Shown piece by piece: positions 35,375-43,052 of a stretch of DNA of 64,000 nucleotides (the first letter of the stretch is position 1; each line of letters opens with the position of its first letter). The notes under the pieces were generated by a model. It made no database searches, had not been told where the DNA came from, and saw only the letters and a program-made list of their open reading frames with translations. The DNA is from Flavitalea plasmicola (lineage in GTDB: Bacteria; Bacteroidota; Bacteroidia; Chitinophagales; Chitinophagaceae): the NCBI RefSeq assembly GCF_030546645.1, contig NZ_JAUOTO010000007.1, positions 248,001-312,000 of the forward strand, in the 5' to 3' direction. A program made the position numbers and the translations under genes.

Positions 35375-36256
35375 TTATTTTCTGAATATGCTGTACAAGA
35401 CAGCGAGTGTGGAAACTATGCTGGTGGCGATGCTGACATTACGGATAGTCACCTGGTCACTGGCCGCCACCCGCTTCCTATTCGGTTCAAAATAGACAAC
35501 GTCGCCTTGCTGCAAATAATAATAAGGAGAGATCATGATATCCGGCTTGGTAAGATCTAATCGCTGGAACTCACGTTTCCCATTGGCGACCCGCATCACC
35601 AGCACATTATCCCTCCGGCCATAAAAAGTCATGTCTCCCGCCATACCAAGCGCCTCGAAAAGGTTTATATGCTCACCCGGAATATTAAAAACACCAGGCC
35701 TGTTGACTTCACCCAACATAGTGAACCGGTAATTGACAAACCGGATGGTGTAGTATGGATTTTTTAACGGCCCGCCAAACCGTTCATCCAGCCGGGCATC
35801 CAGCGAATCCCGCAGCTGTGTTTTGGTTAATCCTTCTACATGCAGGAATTTCAGGCTCTGGAACTGAATATTCCCTTGCTCGTCTACCAGGTATCCTGGC
35901 GTCGAAGGAGTACTTCCACCGGGAGATGTGCCTCCTGACGAACCCGAAGAAAGGCCACCACCGCCCATTGAACTTCCTCCTTGCTGCGAAGAGCCTGATC
36001 CGGAGATTGCCATGACAGATTGATTGTACAAGGCTGTAGCCACTGGATTGTCGCTATATACCATGATATTCAGTACGTCTCCTTTCTGGATCACGGGCTC
36101 GGCGATCTCAACTTTGCTTAAAGCTGCGGTATCGAATTTGCCCTGCATGTAGGTCAATTGCCGGGTATTGCCGCAGGAACTGATACAGCCGGCAAACGCA
36201 ATCGCTATCATATACCCAACTCCGCCTTTCCACTTTGAAAAAAGATAATTACGCAT
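35375..36256 (-). CDS. wza: outer-membrane polysaccharide export lipoprotein (Wza-like)
   Basis: A 293-residue protein with a lipoprotein signal (MIAIAFAGCISSCGN; lipobox Cys near residue 25 or 28). The Poly_export domain begins KVEIAEPVIQKGDVLNIMVYS, followed after a Gly/Ser-rich linker by SLBB-like YTIRFVNYRFTMLGEVNRPGVFNIPG. The low-complexity Gly-Ser linker near residues 88-115 is a Bacteroidota feature. A C-terminal hydrophobic helix may span the outer membrane. It should form the exit pore for the polymer together with Wzc. Confidence 0.93.
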   Translation of the reverse strand: MRNYLFSKWKGGVGYMIAIAFAGCISSCGNTRQLTYMQGKFDTAALSKVEIAEPVIQKGDVLNIMVYSDNPVATALYNQSVMAISGSGSSQQGGSSMGGGGLSSGSSGGTSPGGSTPSTPGYLVDEQGNIQFQSLKFLHVEGLTKTQLRDSLDARLDERFGGPLKNPYYTIRFVNYRFTMLGEVNRPGVFNIPGEHINLFEALGMAGDMTFYGRRDNVLVMRVANGKREFQRLDLTKPDIMISPYYYLQQGDVVYFEPNRKRVAASDQVTIRNVSIATSIVSTLAVLYSIFRK

Positions 36257-36277
36257 TCAAAAGGATTGTTGTTATTC

Positions 36278-36784
36278 TTATTTCCTGACTAAAATCGCGT
36301 TCGAACGCTCGATCACCGCCACCAATGAATAGCCGATGCTCTCGATGATCACCTTCACCTTATTATTCAGTACTTTGACCACCTTTGCCTCCTGGTTCAT
36401 CAACACGCCCCGCTGTATCTTGATCTTCTCATTCGCTTCCAGGTCCAGCGACTCTGCCCGGACATCCGTATATTCATTCAGGAACTTCCGGATGATCTGG
36501 ATCTCCTTATCCAGCACGATCGCCGGCCTGCCCAGCCAATAGACAAAATTTACCACCCCATTCGTCATCCTCACTTTCGTCTGTTCGTCCTCCCCTATAT
36601 ACACGAACACATACGACTTGAACAACGGCTCTTCCAGCCATTTCACCCGGTCACTCCATTTCTTTCTCACCTTGTTCAGCGGACAGTAGGCCTCAAACCC
36701 GCTCTCCGACAACAGGCTATATACCTTCTTTTCCCACCGGGGCTTGGTATATACAGCATACCAGCTTCTCTCCTTTACTTGCAT
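36278..36784 (-). CDS. NusG-like transcription antiterminator of the exopolysaccharide operon (UpxY/RfaH type)
   Basis: A 168-residue protein with an NGN domain (WYAVYTKPRWEKKVYSLL at residues 8-25) and a C-terminal KOW region (IQRGVLMNQEAKVVKVLNNKVKV). NusG paralogues of this type, such as Bacteroides UpxY and E. coli RfaH, let RNA polymerase read through very long surface-polysaccharide operons. It is the first gene of the 34-kb transcript, the usual place for UpxY. A hairpin about 90 nt upstream may be its target. Confidence 0.92.
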   Translation of the reverse strand: MQVKERSWYAVYTKPRWEKKVYSLLSESGFEAYCPLNKVRKKWSDRVKWLEEPLFKSYVFVYIGEDEQTKVRMTNGVVNFVYWLGRPAIVLDKEIQIIRKFLNEYTDVRAESLDLEANEKIKIQRGVLMNQEAKVVKVLNNKVKVIIESIGYSLVAVIERSNAILVRK

Positions 36785-36874
36785 AGCTTCGCCTCCTCAG
36801 TCACATACTTAGATAATAACTGATTGAATATCAATAACATGAGTTTTTTAGAGGGTGGGGGATCTTAAAAGCGA

Positions 36875-36920
36875 AAAGGGTACAAGCGAGCATTCATATG
36901 AACTACTCCTTATACCCTTT
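36875..36920 (-). promoter_or_regulatory. leader hairpin upstream of the NusG-like gene
   Basis: Inverted repeat with 12-nt arms: AAAGGGTACAAG at 36875-36886 and CTTATACCCTTT at 36909-36920, one mismatch, 22-nt loop. On the minus-strand transcript the second arm is followed by CCCTTTTCGCTTTTAAG, a U-rich tail resembling an intrinsic terminator. It lies between the presumed operon promoter and the first gene, so it may act as an attenuator relieved by the NusG-like protein. Confidence 0.5.
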
Positions 36921-37083
36921 ACAGTATGTTTATATTAAAAGGTCACTCAACTTATTCTTCACAGGAATAACTAAATTTAAAGAATATTGGGATTATAGGA
37001 CACAAAAACTAATATTGACACGGATTTATTGTACCAATTGTCTTACAATTTCTTACACGCTCCACTGATTTCCCGTATCCGTG

Positions 37084-37109
37084 CAAATATAGGGGATTTT
37101 AATATTCAA
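37084..37109 (-). promoter_or_regulatory. candidate promoter of the exopolysaccharide operon
   Basis: On the minus strand TATATTTG at 37091-37084 matches TAnnTTTG exactly. The nearest TTG is at 37109-37107, giving a 15-nt spacer, shorter than the usual 19-21, so the -33 element is weak. It is the only TAnnTTTG match between the preceding terminator and the NusG-like gene. A start near 37077 would give a leader of about 290 nt. Confidence 0.35.
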
Positions 37110-37191
37110 TAAATCTTAATTGCCGATTGAAAAACAGTCTTTTAAAGGGCTTGGGATAGGGCCTGATCCAAAGAATGGGAGAAAGGGAAAA

Positions 37192-37210
37192 GGCCCGGTT
37201 CAGACGGGCC
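37192..37210 (-). terminator. intrinsic terminator after the detached FkbM gene
   Basis: GGCCCG at 37192-37197 pairs with CGGGCC at 37205-37210 across a 7-nt loop. In the minus-strand direction it is followed by TTTTCCCTTT. It lies about 30 nt past the FkbM stop codon and insulates that gene from the exopolysaccharide promoter. The rest of 36785-37238 is AT-rich non-coding leader and promoter DNA. Confidence 0.65.
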
Positions 37211-37238
37211 ATTATATAATGTAGGAGGTATCTGAAAA

Positions 37239-37961
37239 CTAGGCCCGCAGCCTGATCTTCTGTCCACCATTTTGTAGTCTTTCGCTGAGGCTTCTGTTGA
37301 CAAAGATCAGGTTACACCCCATTTCCTTATACAACTCAAAGCCGTCTCCCAGCGCCTGGCTGAACTTTTGACGGTCTTCGTCCGAATCATACTCCAGGCA
37401 GATCATCAGGGCTCTGTCGATGGTTTTCCGGGCGCCCTGGAGCACTTCATAGTTCAAACCTTCCACATCGATGCTCAGGAGGCTGATGAAATCGAATTCC
37501 AGGTGCCGGATGGCGTCATCCAGCCTGATCACCGGCAGGTATAATGTCTTATATACGTTGGCATCCCGGGTATTGGCGAACGAGCTCAGCACCGGGGTCT
37601 TCGAAACATGAAATGGAAGGATGGCGTTCTCGTTGCTGCATCCGATGGCCAGGGCGATGTCCTTAGGCCTGAACTTCTTAAAAAGTCCCGCCAGCTCCTG
37701 GTTGGGCTCCACGATAATCCCATTAAACCCTTTTCTGTAAAGCAGGTAGGAGTTGGAGATATCCGAAGGGTGATTGGCGCCTACATCGACGTAAACAGAC
37801 CCCCCCAGGTCATACCTGCTCAGAAAATCGGCGATGACGACATCTTCGCCATGCTGGGAATAAGATCTTTTGGTTGGTTGTAAAGCATGATACCATGCTT
37901 TTCCGAAACGCTTGACTTTACCAAGCACCGGGAAGTGATTGACGAGGAATTGCTTGAACAT
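37239..37961 (-). CDS. FkbM-family methyltransferase (detached)
   Basis: A 240-residue SAM-dependent methyltransferase: SYSQHGEDVVIADFLSRYDL is the FkbM N-terminal signature, VYVDVGANHPSDISNSY is motif I, and FISLLSIDVEGLNYEVLQGA the core. Unlike the two other FkbM genes it is separated from the operon by its own terminator and a 450-bp gap. It may modify the same polysaccharide under separate control; the evidence for that is only proximity. Confidence 0.9.
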   Translation of the reverse strand: MFKQFLVNHFPVLGKVKRFGKAWYHALQPTKRSYSQHGEDVVIADFLSRYDLGGSVYVDVGANHPSDISNSYLLYRKGFNGIIVEPNQELAGLFKKFRPKDIALAIGCSNENAILPFHVSKTPVLSSFANTRDANVYKTLYLPVIRLDDAIRHLEFDFISLLSIDVEGLNYEVLQGARKTIDRALMICLEYDSDEDRQKFSQALGDGFELYKEMGCNLIFVNRSLSERLQNGGQKIRLRA

Positions 37962-37995
37962 GGTTGTGATATTGGATCAGTTATTTAACGATCCT

Positions 37996-38033
37996 AAGTA
38001 CAAAAAATTGTATTTCCGTAGTGGATTGTACTT
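37996..38033. repeat. inverted repeat at the end of a membrane protein gene
   Basis: AAGTACAA at 37996-38003 and TTGTACTT at 38026-38033 are perfect complements across a 22-nt loop; the second arm overlaps the stop codon of the minus-strand gene ending at 38032. It may be a weak terminator or an mRNA 3' stabiliser. No strong U tract follows the stem. Confidence 0.35.
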
Positions 38034-38577
38034 ATTTTTCGTCCCTGGAAAGACGGCCTATCAGCCAGAAGAGTGCCGAAGCGAGAATAAAGAGGATACA
38101 AACGATGACAATGGAGAACTTCACCCGCGCCAGGTTATAGGCGAGAGAGACGTTTACCTGGGACACTGGTCCGGACAAGGTCCTGGATATGACGATATTT
38201 TCGATGACATCACAAATGGTAGCCGCAAAGATCAGCCAGCCAAAGCCCCGGCCTCCCCTGGTCAATATCTCGTTGCCTGTGCAGGCGGAAACAAACCGGC
38301 AGCCCAGCGCGATGGCCAGGGTATATAATACGATGAATAAATAAGCAAGGGAAGTGCTCTTAACCCCCGGCTCGTACTTGCCGGAATTTTTCCAGTCATC
38401 TATAATGGCACTGGCTTTATCGACGGTCTTGGCGATCTCCAGTTGTACGATCTCTCCTGAGGTCAGCGGATGCAGGTAATTGCGGGCCCAGATCATGTAG
38501 GCGATAGTAAGCAGGAAAAACAACCAGAATAGTTGCCGAAGACGGTTTAATCTCGCCGGCCAGGAAGGAGGTTCCAT
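38032..38577 (-). CDS. membrane protein of unknown function
   Basis: A 181-residue protein with four hydrophobic helices (near residues 15-32, 78-95, 110-130 and 150-170) and a polar, charged stretch between the first two. I recognise no family; the layout suggests a small inner-membrane protein. Its start lies 61 nt from the divergent pectate-lyase-like gene, so the two share a promoter region. Confidence 0.6.
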   Translation of the reverse strand: MEPPSWPARLNRLRQLFWLFFLLTIAYMIWARNYLHPLTSGEIVQLEIAKTVDKASAIIDDWKNSGKYEPGVKSTSLAYLFIVLYTLAIALGCRFVSACTGNEILTRGGRGFGWLIFAATICDVIENIVISRTLSGPVSQVNVSLAYNLARVKFSIVIVCILFILASALFWLIGRLSRDEK

Positions 38578-38595
38578 GTAATACAGACTGTTTTT

Positions 38596-38603
38596 TATCT
38601 TTG
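38596..38603 (+). promoter_or_regulatory. promoter -7 element for the beta-helix protein
   Basis: TATCTTTG fits TAnnTTTG exactly and lies 36 nt before the ATG at 38639. No good TTG element sits at the expected distance upstream, so the promoter may be weak or activator dependent. Confidence 0.4.
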
Positions 38604-38638
38604 CGACGTTAAGTTAAGTATAAAAATCCATTTCTTAG

Positions 38639-41029
38639 ATGAAATACAATGTTTGGCTCTTATCGCTGCTCTTTGCATTTGGTACCCTTTGTGCCCAAAG
38701 ACCCGTATCCGGCAACCCGGCAGACAGTACTCCACGTATAGGTAATACCCTATCGGGTTTCAGGAGCAGCCGACCCTCCCTGGAAAACAAGTTATTTTTT
38801 ATGACAGACCCGGGGAAACAGGGATCATTCGTCGCGGACCCGGCGGATCACACATCACCCGATGACAGCGTTATGACCATTATAGCGGCTAATGGACTCC
38901 GGTACAAGCGGGTCATCGAGCAAAATATTCTCAACGTCAAATGGTTTGGCGCCATTGGCAATGGCTCAGCCGACGATTGGGCGGCCATTCAGAAAGGGAT
39001 TGACTATATCCTGCGTAATGACCAAAGTGGCAGAACACTTTATTTTCCCACCGGTCTATACAAGATCAGCAGGCCCCTCATCATTGCCCGGCTCACCGGC
39101 AATACCTACCAGCATGTCAGCATTAATCTCCAGGGGCCTATCAATGCCAAGGATGCAGCCAACGGTTCCGCCAATATCATGCCCGCCTTCAACAACGCTT
39201 TTGCCATCGGGGTCCAACTAGGCAAGGGGGTGTTGATCAAGGACCTCTATATAGGGGGTCAGTTCAAATTTCCAGGCAGGCTCAATTCCATCATGATCGA
39301 CACCCTGCCACTTTCCAAATGGACGGATGGCGCATGCCGGGACAACCCTGCTTCCCCCTATGCCGGGATTGCGATTGACCCCTTCTCGGACTCCACAGCC
39401 TACCTTTCCAACAGCGACATGTACCCCGGGCTCCATAAATATTGCCCTGCCGGCTTGAACAGGAGCGGGTCCACTGCCGTCCAGATCGTCGGATGCTCGA
39501 TCACCAATTTCATAGTGGGGATAATGATAACGCCTTCCCACCAGCAAAACGGAGAGCTGGTAGACGTCATCGACTGCGACATCAGCTATAATAAAGTCGC
39601 TTATGCCATGGGACAGGCCCAATCCAAGGAATGTCACGTGGAAAGGCTGAAATGCTGGGGGGGCACACATACCGTATTCGATAATATGAGTTACGGGATC
39701 CGCAATGGCGATGGTGCTGCCGTCCCACTGGTCAATGGCGCCAATCTTGCTGGCTCCGTAAAAGAGCTTTGCCGTATCCATGCCGCATCTTTCCCCGGAT
39801 CGTTCCGCAATATATACGCGGAAGAGTTATTCAGGATCGGCTACGTCAGTGGCCATGCCACTGTCAGCTTTGAAGATTGTCAATTTGATTTCGCCACCCA
39901 TGGGCCTGGTACGCCTTATCCCGATTTTTTTATCCTGGGCTCGGACGTCTCCTTCAGGAACTGCATGCTCAGGTCCTATACAGGCAATGTAGGAACGCGC
40001 TTGCTGCTCTCCAATACCAACGATTATTTTGAAGGAGGTAATACCAATGAGCCACCCGTTACCGTGAATCTAAATGGCAGCATCGGCTTCCCCAATCCTT
40101 CTTTCAGGAATGTCAACATGTACTATTCCGGTGGCGTGTTGGGTAATAACAATTATGGTATATCATCTTCCGAAACAGCGTTGCAAGGCAGTAATGGGAT
40201 CATACGGGATCCGGTATACTATGGCAACAGCTACGCATTCAGGGACCCTTTTTCCAATCTCGGTGTTTTGTATCGATTCACGTACAACAACCATTATGAG
40301 CGGACAGCGGCTCTATCCGGCAAGCCGGTAATCCATACAGACCTCTCCAAATGGACGGCAAGCTTTAAGGTCTCCGATCCTTCCGATGCGGGGATACTTA
40401 AGGTGGGGGACTTTATTCTAACGAGGAACCAGCCATATCAGCATGAGTTCTCCAAAGAATTTGCCCCGACATATCCCGTAGGCATCATTTCACGCATTGA
40501 TCACGACATGGTCTATCTCGACAATCTTGCTATGGGAATACATGACGGCATGGCACTGGAGCTGTATACGGACTATTATGTCTATTGCAATCCGCCATTT
40601 ACAGGAGACATTGCCGCGGGAAGTAATACGCTGACGAATGTACAAGGCGTTTTCCCCGCTGTTGGCGAGCGCCCCGACTTGCCCATGATGCCGGTCGGGA
40701 CGTATGTCACAGCAGTGGACCCCGGAAAAAAGACCGTCAGCCTTTCCACGACCAATAATACGGGCCGGAGCTTCTCCGACTATACGTTTGTGAACGGTTT
40801 TCCGCGGATCGACATGTACAGCTCTTATGACATTCCGTATTTACAGAAGTATAATAAAACATTTATAGGAGGATCCAACTTTTACCATTATCCTGACAGG
40901 AATCTTCCTCTCTATGGCATCAACTATGTACTTAATGAAGCGAATGCGGATAAATATAACATAATTAATACCAACATCGCAGGCGACACCACCTTACACA
41001 AATTGAAGTACAGGCGGGTGGAGAAATGA
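38639..41029 (+). CDS. secreted pectate-lyase-like right-handed beta-helix protein
   Basis: A 796-residue protein with a Sec signal peptide (WLLSLLFAFGTLCAQ, cut near residue 20). The VKWFGAIGNGSADDWAAIQKG segment near residue 100 followed by TLYFPTGLYKISRPL is the start of the Pectate_lyase_3/GH28-related beta-helix found in tailspikes and polysaccharide lyases. Coils with INLQG, VQIVGCSI, VIDCDISYN and VSFEDCQFDF follow. It may cleave or bind a surface polysaccharide; beside the exopolysaccharide locus a trimming role is plausible but unproven. Catalytic residues cannot be assigned by eye. Confidence 0.82.
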   Translation: MKYNVWLLSLLFAFGTLCAQRPVSGNPADSTPRIGNTLSGFRSSRPSLENKLFFMTDPGKQGSFVADPADHTSPDDSVMTIIAANGLRYKRVIEQNILNVKWFGAIGNGSADDWAAIQKGIDYILRNDQSGRTLYFPTGLYKISRPLIIARLTGNTYQHVSINLQGPINAKDAANGSANIMPAFNNAFAIGVQLGKGVLIKDLYIGGQFKFPGRLNSIMIDTLPLSKWTDGACRDNPASPYAGIAIDPFSDSTAYLSNSDMYPGLHKYCPAGLNRSGSTAVQIVGCSITNFIVGIMITPSHQQNGELVDVIDCDISYNKVAYAMGQAQSKECHVERLKCWGGTHTVFDNMSYGIRNGDGAAVPLVNGANLAGSVKELCRIHAASFPGSFRNIYAEELFRIGYVSGHATVSFEDCQFDFATHGPGTPYPDFFILGSDVSFRNCMLRSYTGNVGTRLLLSNTNDYFEGGNTNEPPVTVNLNGSIGFPNPSFRNVNMYYSGGVLGNNNYGISSSETALQGSNGIIRDPVYYGNSYAFRDPFSNLGVLYRFTYNNHYERTAALSGKPVIHTDLSKWTASFKVSDPSDAGILKVGDFILTRNQPYQHEFSKEFAPTYPVGIISRIDHDMVYLDNLAMGIHDGMALELYTDYYVYCNPPFTGDIAAGSNTLTNVQGVFPAVGERPDLPMMPVGTYVTAVDPGKKTVSLSTTNNTGRSFSDYTFVNGFPRIDMYSSYDIPYLQKYNKTFIGGSNFYHYPDRNLPLYGINYVLNEANADKYNIINTNIAGDTTLHKLKYRRVEK

Positions 41030-41039
41030 GGTCACCCTT

Positions 41040-41333
41040 CATTAAAATGTAGTCAGCGCCGCCCTTTTCCATCCAGGAGCTCTTGATATAAATGTAATTA
41101 CTGTCCCAGGAAATATCCCCGGTATTCCCGTTGGTAGCGGGAGTTGAGCTGGGCGTATACGCCGTCCGCATTCTTAATTGTGAATACCCGTTCGCTCCCG
41201 TCACATCCACCGCTGAAGTCGGAGCGGAAGTATTGGAAAGGTACCCTGTCTGTCCTTTCAACCACCACCGGTTCGTCATTGCGTGCATGGCAGTGCCGGA
41301 TGCCTGCGTGGTCCCCGTTACCACCAACGCGGA
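41040..41333 (-). pseudogene. C-terminal remnant of a secreted repeat protein
   Basis: The minus strand encodes TGTTQASGTAMHAMTNRWW, then SQLRMRTAYTPSSTP, TGDISWDSNYIYIKSSW. This resembles the conserved C-terminal tail of large secreted beta-helix proteins of Chitinophagaceae, which normally ends a few residues after the YIYIK motif. Here there is no proper start (an in-frame TAA lies just upstream, and only a TTG is available) and the frame runs on into antisense of the neighbouring gene. I read it as a fragment broken at both ends. Confidence 0.55.
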
Positions 41334-41725
41334 AAATTATCAAACCTTTGTTTTATTGCCCCCAATTCATCTTCGTCTATATTTTTTGAATATCTCAATT
41401 CAAATAAACCTGATCCCATGTCCGGTTCTTTGCAAAATAATTCAAACTTATACCCCTCTGGTGTGCTAATTATCTTAATTTGAAAACCCTCGCTCAGGCT
41501 ATTTAATAGTGCTATTTCCTGGGTATTATCACCTAATATGTTCAGCTTATTTGTAAATTTATCCCAGTGAGTACAGTCAACCCATATATCGTTAGCATTA
41601 TAACATGATGTTCCCGTCAGATGTTTAATTACTATTTCAACAAGTAACTTAATTGATGGTAGTCGATCTTCCGACTCAAGTACACTCATTTTTAATTCAA
41701 TAGGGTTATTTATTTCTATTTCCAT
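41318..41725 (-). CDS. hypothetical protein
   Basis: A 135-residue acidic protein in an AT-rich stretch, with no signal peptide or membrane helix and no family I recognise. The final residues (NFPRWW) overlap the start of the broken fragment by about 15 nt, so the C-terminus may be foreign sequence gained at a rearrangement junction. Base composition is clearly poorer in GC than the genes on both sides, which suggests acquisition. Confidence 0.5.
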   Translation of the reverse strand: MEIEINNPIELKMSVLESEDRLPSIKLLVEIVIKHLTGTSCYNANDIWVDCTHWDKFTNKLNILGDNTQEIALLNSLSEGFQIKIISTPEGYKFELFCKEPDMGSGLFELRYSKNIDEDELGAIKQRFDNFPRWW

Positions 41726-41773
41726 ATTTATCGTTTTTTTTATAATGGTTGGGCATACATTATTCCAAACATA

Positions 41774-42877
41774 TCATTCAACCAATTGCTCCCCATCCTT
41801 AGCATACGCATGCCGTCTGAATCCCACTACTTGCACCCGCTGCAGCTCTCCCTGATCCTTTTCCCCCTGGTGAGCGATCTCCGCGATGGTCATCGGTCGG
41901 TGGATCCTGCCCTTAAAGCCCAGGTGTTCCGACAGGCGCTGCGACTTTTCAACGGACAGCTTACCAAACTCATATTGCGCGATCAGTCTACCCTTCCGCA
42001 TCAACGCCCCATCCACCAGGGAGAGGGATTGATTGAAAGTACAGATGATCTGGATCCGAAGGGCGTCAGCCAGCAGGCCGTCTGAGATATTCAACAGGTT
42101 GGACACGGATGAGGTTCCATTGACCTTCCGGTCCATGATGATATTTTCCGCGTCTTCGATCACCAGCACACAGTCCGGATTATCGATCAGCAGGTCCATA
42201 AAATCAGGATTCATGATATGATCCGCTGCGGAAGGAGATAAGAACAACACCTTTTTCCGGAGCGTTCCCACCAGGTGCCGCAGATAGGTCGTCTTGCCCG
42301 CGCCGGGCAGGCCATGCAGCAGTACAATGCCTTTATCTTCCTTTTTGTTGAGCCGGGTTCGTATGAGGGCATCCACTTCCCGGAAATCGTCCTCGTAATA
42401 AAGGCCCAGGTCCAGCTTCGTCCGCTTGATATCCATGTTCTTCAGCTGAATGCCATCGATATCTTTCATGATCAGATCGATGGAGAATCTGCTTTTCTTC
42501 TCCCGCCGCTTAAACCGGCTGACCTCCCTCAGCAGCTGCTTTGCCTTGTCATGATCTCCATAGGTATACAGGACCTGACAATAGTCGAAAGCGATCTCGA
42601 TCATATAGCTGCCTTCCAGCAGGATCATGGTCCTGTAGACCTCGAGGCGCCGTTTTTTCGTGTTCCATTCCGAATATTGATAAATGTCCCCGGCAGCTGG
42701 TGCGTAGACCTTTTTTACATAAGCCAGCACTTTATCCATATCGATCTGGCTCACCCAGGTCATACAGGGCGGCTGTTGATAGCAAAACATAAAGAGTGTC
42801 TTGCTGTCTAAAAAGCTCCTGTCAAAAATATTACTCGCATCTATAATGCGATCTTGTTGTTCTATTATAGTGTCCAT
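41774..42877 (-). CDS. AAA-family ATPase
   Basis: About 367 residues. The N-terminal 190 residues are a helical domain of unknown type; the AAA core follows with Walker A HGLPGAGKTTYLRHL, Walker B CVLVIEDAENI, a sensor 1 segment IICTFNQ and an arginine finger region ALMRKGRLI, the order of BCS1/CDC48-type AAA proteins. The ATG at 42877 is preferred over 42934 because the upstream codons cover a G+C hairpin and lack similarity. It follows a TROVE/vWA gene on the same strand, so it might remodel that RNP; the link is positional. Confidence 0.85.
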   Translation of the reverse strand: MDTIIEQQDRIIDASNIFDRSFLDSKTLFMFCYQQPPCMTWVSQIDMDKVLAYVKKVYAPAAGDIYQYSEWNTKKRRLEVYRTMILLEGSYMIEIAFDYCQVLYTYGDHDKAKQLLREVSRFKRREKKSRFSIDLIMKDIDGIQLKNMDIKRTKLDLGLYYEDDFREVDALIRTRLNKKEDKGIVLLHGLPGAGKTTYLRHLVGTLRKKVLFLSPSAADHIMNPDFMDLLIDNPDCVLVIEDAENIIMDRKVNGTSSVSNLLNISDGLLADALRIQIICTFNQSLSLVDGALMRKGRLIAQYEFGKLSVEKSQRLSEHLGFKGRIHRPMTIAEIAHQGEKDQGELQRVQVVGFRRHAYAKDGEQLVE

Positions 42878-42912
42878 GTTTTCAATTAAATTTTCATCAA
42901 TACATTTCCCTT

Positions 42913-42928
42913 CGGGCCTTTTGGCCCG
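42913..42928 (-). other. perfect hairpin before the AAA gene
   Basis: CGGGCC-TTTT-GGCCCG, a 6-bp G+C stem with a 4-nt loop, lies 36 nt before the preferred AAA start at 42877. There is no U tract on the minus-strand transcript, so it looks more like a structured leader than a terminator. Confidence 0.45.
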
Positions 42929-42993
42929 TCTCAACTTATAGTGCTATTCCTAACTGAAAACATGAACACGCATAACCATACATTTTTTGGAAA

Positions 42994-43024
42994 GTAGCGC
43001 ATCCGCCAGCCGACGGATGGCTAC
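42994..43024 (-). terminator. strong hairpin between TROVE and AAA genes
   Basis: GTAGC (42994-42998) pairs with GCTAC (43020-43024) and CATCCG (43000-43005) with CGGATG (43014-43019), with one bulged G at 42999 and an 8-nt loop: 11 bp in all. It begins about 30 nt after the TROVE stop codon. The U tract is short (TTTCC), so it may be a terminator or part of a structured RNA. Confidence 0.45.
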
Positions 43025-43052
43025 ATTTTCCTCCTTTTCGAACCCAATGATC

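Noticed and set aside
36785-37238. Search for an RfaH ops or JUMPStart element
   Set aside because: No GGCGGTAG-like element was seen in the leader; control by this NusG-like protein must use a different signal.
43037-43045. TTCGAACCC resembling a tRNA T-arm
   Set aside because: Flanking bases do not form the 5-bp T stem and no acceptor or anticodon arm is visible on either strand.
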